From Bradyrhizobium sp. SRS-191 (GTDB lineage: Bacteria; Pseudomonadota; Alphaproteobacteria; Rhizobiales; Xanthobacteraceae), in the NCBI RefSeq assembly GCF_024586915.1, contig NZ_JANBVS010000014.1, positions 142,584-206,583 on the forward strand: a stretch of DNA of 64,000 nucleotides. The letters are read 5' to 3'. A program made the position numbers and the translations under genes. Position 1 is the stretch's first letter. Each line of letters opens with the position of its first letter. Below are positions 61,171 to 64,000 of this stretch, in pieces. The notes beneath the pieces are model-generated. The model was given only the letters and a program-made list of their open reading frames with translations. It was not told the origin of the DNA and did not search any database.

Positions 61171-62015
61171 TCACCGGTCTCGACCACGTCGTCGTCCTGC
61201 TCGAGGACATCAAGGCCGGCAGCGCCGCATTCGAGACGCTGCTGGCGCGCAAGCCGTCCTGGCAGAACTCGGGCGAGGGCGCCGACCGCGTGCTGTTCAC
61301 GCTCGACAACATGACCCTGGAATTGATGGCGCCGGCGGGCCAGAGCCCCGGTGCCGACCGCATCCGTAACGTCATCAAGATCTGGGGCGAGGGGCTCGCG
61401 AGCATCTGCTTCGCCACTGATGACATCGGCAAGATGCATCGAAGGCTGGAGCGCGTGGCGCTGAAGCCCGATCCGATCGCCGAGGTCGACAACACCGATC
61501 GAACATCCGGCCAGACGCTGCACTGGAAGCGCACCCGCGCCATGACCGACCTGACGCGCGGCGTGCGCATGTTCTTCCTCGAGCTCGGCCAGCCGCGGCC
61601 GGTGTCGGGGAAGACCGCCGACAGCGCAGTGCTCGGCCTCGATCATATCGTGGTCTCCACCGAAGATCCCGAGCGCGCGGCTGCGCTCTACGGCGCAAGG
61701 CTCGGCCTGGACATGGCGCTCGACCGCAGCCACCAGGAATGGGGCCAGCTGATGTTCTTCCGCTGCGGCGACCTGATCGTCGAGGTCGTGAAGCGCCCTG
61801 TCGCCGGCAACGACAAGGCCAACGACAAGCTCTGGGGCCTGAGCTGGCGCGTCGCCGACATCGAGGCCACCCGCGCCCGCCTGCTCGCCGCCGGCCTGCA
61901 GGTCTCCGAGCCCAGGGCAGGGCGCAAGCCCGGCACGCGGGTGATGAGCCTCTACAGCGGCACCTGCGGCATTCATACGCTGATCCTGGAGAAGGCGCCG
62001 CGGTCGGCGGAGTGA
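61167..62015 (+). CDS. Double-VOC (glyoxalase/bleomycin-resistance fold) protein
   Basis: A 282-residue protein with two vicinal-oxygen-chelate modules (about 1-130 and 150-278). The first begins GLDHVVVLLEDIKAG and the second GLDHIVVSTEDPERA. Such two-module proteins are metal-dependent lyases or dioxygenases, or binding proteins. The metal ligands would include the H in each HVVV/HIVV and a later Glu; the reaction is unknown. The GTG start overlaps the glutamate dehydrogenase stop (GTGA), so it is made with that enzyme. Confidence 0.78.
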   Translation: MITGLDHVVVLLEDIKAGSAAFETLLARKPSWQNSGEGADRVLFTLDNMTLELMAPAGQSPGADRIRNVIKIWGEGLASICFATDDIGKMHRRLERVALKPDPIAEVDNTDRTSGQTLHWKRTRAMTDLTRGVRMFFLELGQPRPVSGKTADSAVLGLDHIVVSTEDPERAAALYGARLGLDMALDRSHQEWGQLMFFRCGDLIVEVVKRPVAGNDKANDKLWGLSWRVADIEATRARLLAAGLQVSEPRAGRKPGTRVMSLYSGTCGIHTLILEKAPRSAE

Positions 62016-62104
62016 GGCGGTTGGCTCGGAAGTAACAGTTGGTGCGCCCCGCCCGCGTCGCGCTGGGCTGAGGCATGCTCTGGTCCTCGGATCGTACTCT
62101 TTGA

Positions 62105-62205
62105 TCCTCACCCTGAGGGCCCGCCGAAGGCGGGCGTCTCGAAGGGCGAGGCCCGGATCGGGCCTCATGGTTCGAGACGCGCCTGCGGCGCTCCTCACCA
62201 TGAGG
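62105..62205. repeat. Intergenic repeat, family C (second, two-armed copy)
   Basis: cctcaccctgagggcccgcc at the left is answered by an inverted arm ending cctcaccatgagg at the right, with gtctcgaagg / ttcgagacgc between. It matches the family C copy at 46161. Confidence 0.8.
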
Positions 62206-62236
62206 GGGTGGCACCCAAGGGGGTCCTGCACACGGA

Positions 62237-62264
62237 CCATGAACACGCCGAGGCGTGTTCATGG
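62237..62264. repeat. Very strong perfect hairpin
   Basis: CCATGAACACGCC (62237-62249) and GGCGTGTTCATGG (62252-62264) pair without mismatch over 13 bp. It is within the gene-free stretch between the VOC gene and bciA. Confidence 0.8.
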
Positions 62265-62365
62265 AGAGGATTGAGATCGCAGTGTGCCTTTCCAGCGCGT
62301 GCAGGGCTGTTGTTTCTGGCGATACGCAGCCGTCCGGGCGAACGATCCTGCTCATTTGTTACTCC

Positions 62366-62449
62366 GTCATGCCCGGGCTTGTCCCGGGCATCCACGTCGT
62401 TCTCAGCGTGCCGGACGACGTGGATGGCCGGGACAAGCCCCGCCATGAC
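62366..62449. repeat. Palindromic intergenic repeat, family A (third copy)
   Basis: gtcatgcccgggcttgtccc at the left and gacaagccccgccatgac at the right, nearly identical to the copy at 43155. Confidence 0.85.
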
Positions 62450-62580
62450 GGCGTGGAGGGAGACGAGCGCATAATGGCCTCTCCGCGCGCGTGATGAGGA
62501 TGCCCATTGCGACGTCGGCCGAGCCCCAGGTCGACGTCACGTGATATAGATCGCCGCAGTTTTCGGAGCTGTTCCCGCCG

Positions 62581-63573
62581 ATGATGTCGCTGTATGATTC
62601 CGCTGCCGCCGCGCGTCCTCGCCGCGTCTTCATGCTCGGCGCGACCGGGACGATCGGCCGTGCCACTGTGCGCGCGCTCGTCGCGCGCGGGCACGAGGTG
62701 GTCTGCTTCGTCCGTTCGCGCGGCGATGCCATGACGATCCCGGGCGCCGTCGTCAGAACCGGCGATGTCACCGATCCCGCCTCGCTCGTGCGCGACGGTT
62801 TTCGCGGCGAGCGCTTCGACGCCGTCGTCTCCTGCATGGCCTCGCGCACCGGCGTGCCCGGGGATGCCCAGGCCATCGACTATCAGGCGCATGTGAACGC
62901 GCTGGAGGCGGCGCGTCAGGCCGGCGTCACGCAGTTCGTGCTGCTGTCCGCCATCTGCGTGCAGAAGCCGCTGCTGGCGTTTCAGCAGGCCAAGCTCGCG
63001 TTCGAAGCCCGCCTGATGGCCGCGGGTCTCGCTTACTCCATCGTCCGTCCCACCGCGTTCTTCAAGTCGCTGTCGGGCCAGGTCGCGCGCGTGCAGCAGG
63101 GCCGGCCCTATCTCGTGTTCGGCGATGGCCGTCTCACCGCCTGCAAGCCGATCAGCGACGCCGATCTCGGCGACTATCTCGCCGGCTGTCTCGATGACGA
63201 AAGCCGCCGGAATCGCGTGCTGCCGATCGGCGGCCCCGGACCCGCCATCACGCCGATCGAGCAGGCCGAGCACCTGTTCGCGCTGCTCGGCCGCAAGCCG
63301 AACATCCGGCGCGTGCCGGTGGCGCTGCTGGACGTCATCATCGGCGGGCTCGACCTTGCCAAGCGCGTCATGCCGCCGCTTGCGGAGAAGGCGGAGCTCG
63401 CCCGCATCGGCCGCTACTACGCAACCGAGTCGATGCTGGTGCTCGACCCAGCCACCGGCCGCTACGACGCCGACGCCACGCCATCCACCGGCTCCGAGAC
63501 GCTGTTCGACTACTACGCCAGGCTGATCCGCGGCGAGGCGATGGCCGAGCGCGGTGATCATGCAGTATTCTGA
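62581..63573 (+). CDS. bciA: BciA-type divinyl (proto)chlorophyllide 8-vinyl reductase
   Basis: A 330-residue NADPH-dependent SDR-related enzyme that reduces the 8-vinyl group of divinyl chlorophyllide precursors to ethyl in (bacterio)chlorophyll synthesis. The NADPH fold is VFMLGATGTIGRATVRALVA. Landmarks resembling purple-bacterial BciA are KPISDADLGDYLAG and LDPATGRYDADATPSTGSE. There is no membrane anchor. It stands alone here, outside a photosynthesis cluster, flanked by repeats. Start ATG 62581 is followed by a second ATG at 62584. The reductase family call is strong; the pigment role depends on the organism being phototrophic. Confidence 0.8.
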   Translation: MMSLYDSAAAARPRRVFMLGATGTIGRATVRALVARGHEVVCFVRSRGDAMTIPGAVVRTGDVTDPASLVRDGFRGERFDAVVSCMASRTGVPGDAQAIDYQAHVNALEAARQAGVTQFVLLSAICVQKPLLAFQQAKLAFEARLMAAGLAYSIVRPTAFFKSLSGQVARVQQGRPYLVFGDGRLTACKPISDADLGDYLAGCLDDESRRNRVLPIGGPGPAITPIEQAEHLFALLGRKPNIRRVPVALLDVIIGGLDLAKRVMPPLAEKAELARIGRYYATESMLVLDPATGRYDADATPSTGSETLFDYYARLIRGEAMAERGDHAVF

Positions 63574-63610
63574 AGTCGTCGGCGCTGTGTTGAGCACGAC
63601 CCTCTCCGTC

Positions 63611-63687
63611 GTCATGGCCGGGCTTGACCCGGCCATCCATCACTCTTCGCGAGAAGGATGGATGGCCGGGTCAAGCTCGGGCATGAC
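63611..63687. repeat. Palindromic intergenic repeat, family A (fourth copy)
   Basis: gtcatggccgggcttgaccc at the left and gtcaagctcgggcatgac at the right, as at 21823. Confidence 0.85.
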
Positions 63688-63728
63688 GAGTAACGAGTAG
63701 GGCGGCATGGACGCCTCGTTAAAGGCGG

Positions 63729-63810
63729 CGTCATTGCGAGGAGCGAAGCGACGAAGCAATCCAGAGTCGCGTGCACGGCCCTGGATTGCTTCGCTTCGCT
63801 CGCAATGACG
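63729..63810. repeat. Palindromic intergenic repeat, family E
   Basis: cgtcattgcgaggagcgaag at the left is the inverse of cttcgctcgcaatgacg at the right; inner arms gaagcaatcc/ggattgcttc also pair. Confidence 0.85.
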
Positions 63811-63839
63811 ACGGTAAGAGTCTTGTCTGAGCGGTCAGA

Positions 63840-64000
63840 CATGCATTCACCATCTCGCGGCGCGTTTCGCGTCCGAGCTTTTGCGCTTCGTCCTGCCCTC
63901 TTCGAAAAGAGGGCACGGGGAATGCCGGGCGCTGGCCGCACCCATGGCCCGCCTGCGGAAAAAATGCAGGCGGCAGGAACCACAGGTTCAGCCGAGAACA
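63840..64000 (-). repeat. Inverted partial copy of the long dispersed repeat
   Basis: Positions 63917-63987 read, on the minus strand, like 46618-46687 (cctgtggttcctgccgcctg onward) with about five changes. The element continues past the window edge. Confidence 0.7.

Larger units (their letters stand above)
62016..62580. other. Gene-free stretch before bciA, filled with repeats
   Basis: No coding frame is convincing. It holds the family C repeat, the perfect hairpin and family A copy listed separately. The last 130 bp before bciA show no FixK box or obvious PpsR-type site. Confidence 0.6.

Noticed and set aside
21823..63810. Spaced palindromic repeats that might be taken for a CRISPR array
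   Set aside because: They are single, scattered, self-complementary elements without regular spacers or cas genes.

Overview
The window is GC-rich alphaproteobacterial DNA and most likely comes from a photosynthetic Bradyrhizobium. This is an inference from content. The block fixK2 - single-domain receiver - fixJ - fixL, followed by fixNOQP and fixGHIS, matches the Bradyrhizobium arrangement. The nitrate/haemoglobin cluster (nrtABC, haemoglobin, flavoprotein, nasC) is also Bradyrhizobium-like. At the right end is a bciA-type divinyl chlorophyllide 8-vinyl reductase, expected only in a (bacterio)chlorophyll-making organism. No rRNA, tRNA, CRISPR array, intact insertion sequence or origin was seen.

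Region 1 (1-14012) is a microaerobic respiration island. The oxygen-sensing haem kinase FixL and regulator FixJ should drive fixK2. FixK2 should act at TTGA-N6-TCAA boxes seen in front of fixN and fixG, in front of the small receiver gene, and (imperfect) in front of a universal-stress/CBS gene pair. fixNOQP encodes the cbb3 oxidase and fixGHIS its assembly and copper-supply proteins.

Region 2 (14013-31816) is mixed housekeeping and accessory DNA: patatin-like lipase, chemoreceptor, glycogen synthase, CaiB-type CoA-transferase, zinc alcohol dehydrogenase, isocitrate/isopropylmalate-type dehydrogenase, enoyl-CoA hydratase, XRE and LysR regulators, a CcdA-like thiol transporter, an HWE-type kinase, a beta-lactamase-fold hydrolase and an intradiol dioxygenase.

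Region 3 (31817-39672) is a nitrate uptake and assimilation operon with a built-in haemoglobin and flavoprotein. Region 4 (39673-46100) holds an aldo-keto reductase, an EamA exporter, a FAH-family enzyme, and a two-gene redox unit: a membrane polyferredoxin plus a FAD/[2Fe-2S] reductase. Upstream of that unit lie two perfect FixK boxes and one imperfect one, spaced 33-34 bp. This is the most interesting candidate for an undescribed system in the window.

Region 5 (46100-64000) holds an Lrp regulator divergent from an orphan homodimeric E1/transketolase-like enzyme, an aldehyde dehydrogenase, a sugar-acid oxidation set (SMP-30 lactonase, uronate-dehydrogenase-like enzyme, IlvD/Edd dehydratase), an enoyl-CoA hydratase, a palustrisredoxin-reductase-like flavoprotein, two PfkB kinases, a glutamate dehydrogenase overlapping a double-VOC protein, and bciA. 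Many intergenic gaps carry palindromic repeats of at least seven families, plus two copies of a longer dispersed repeat.
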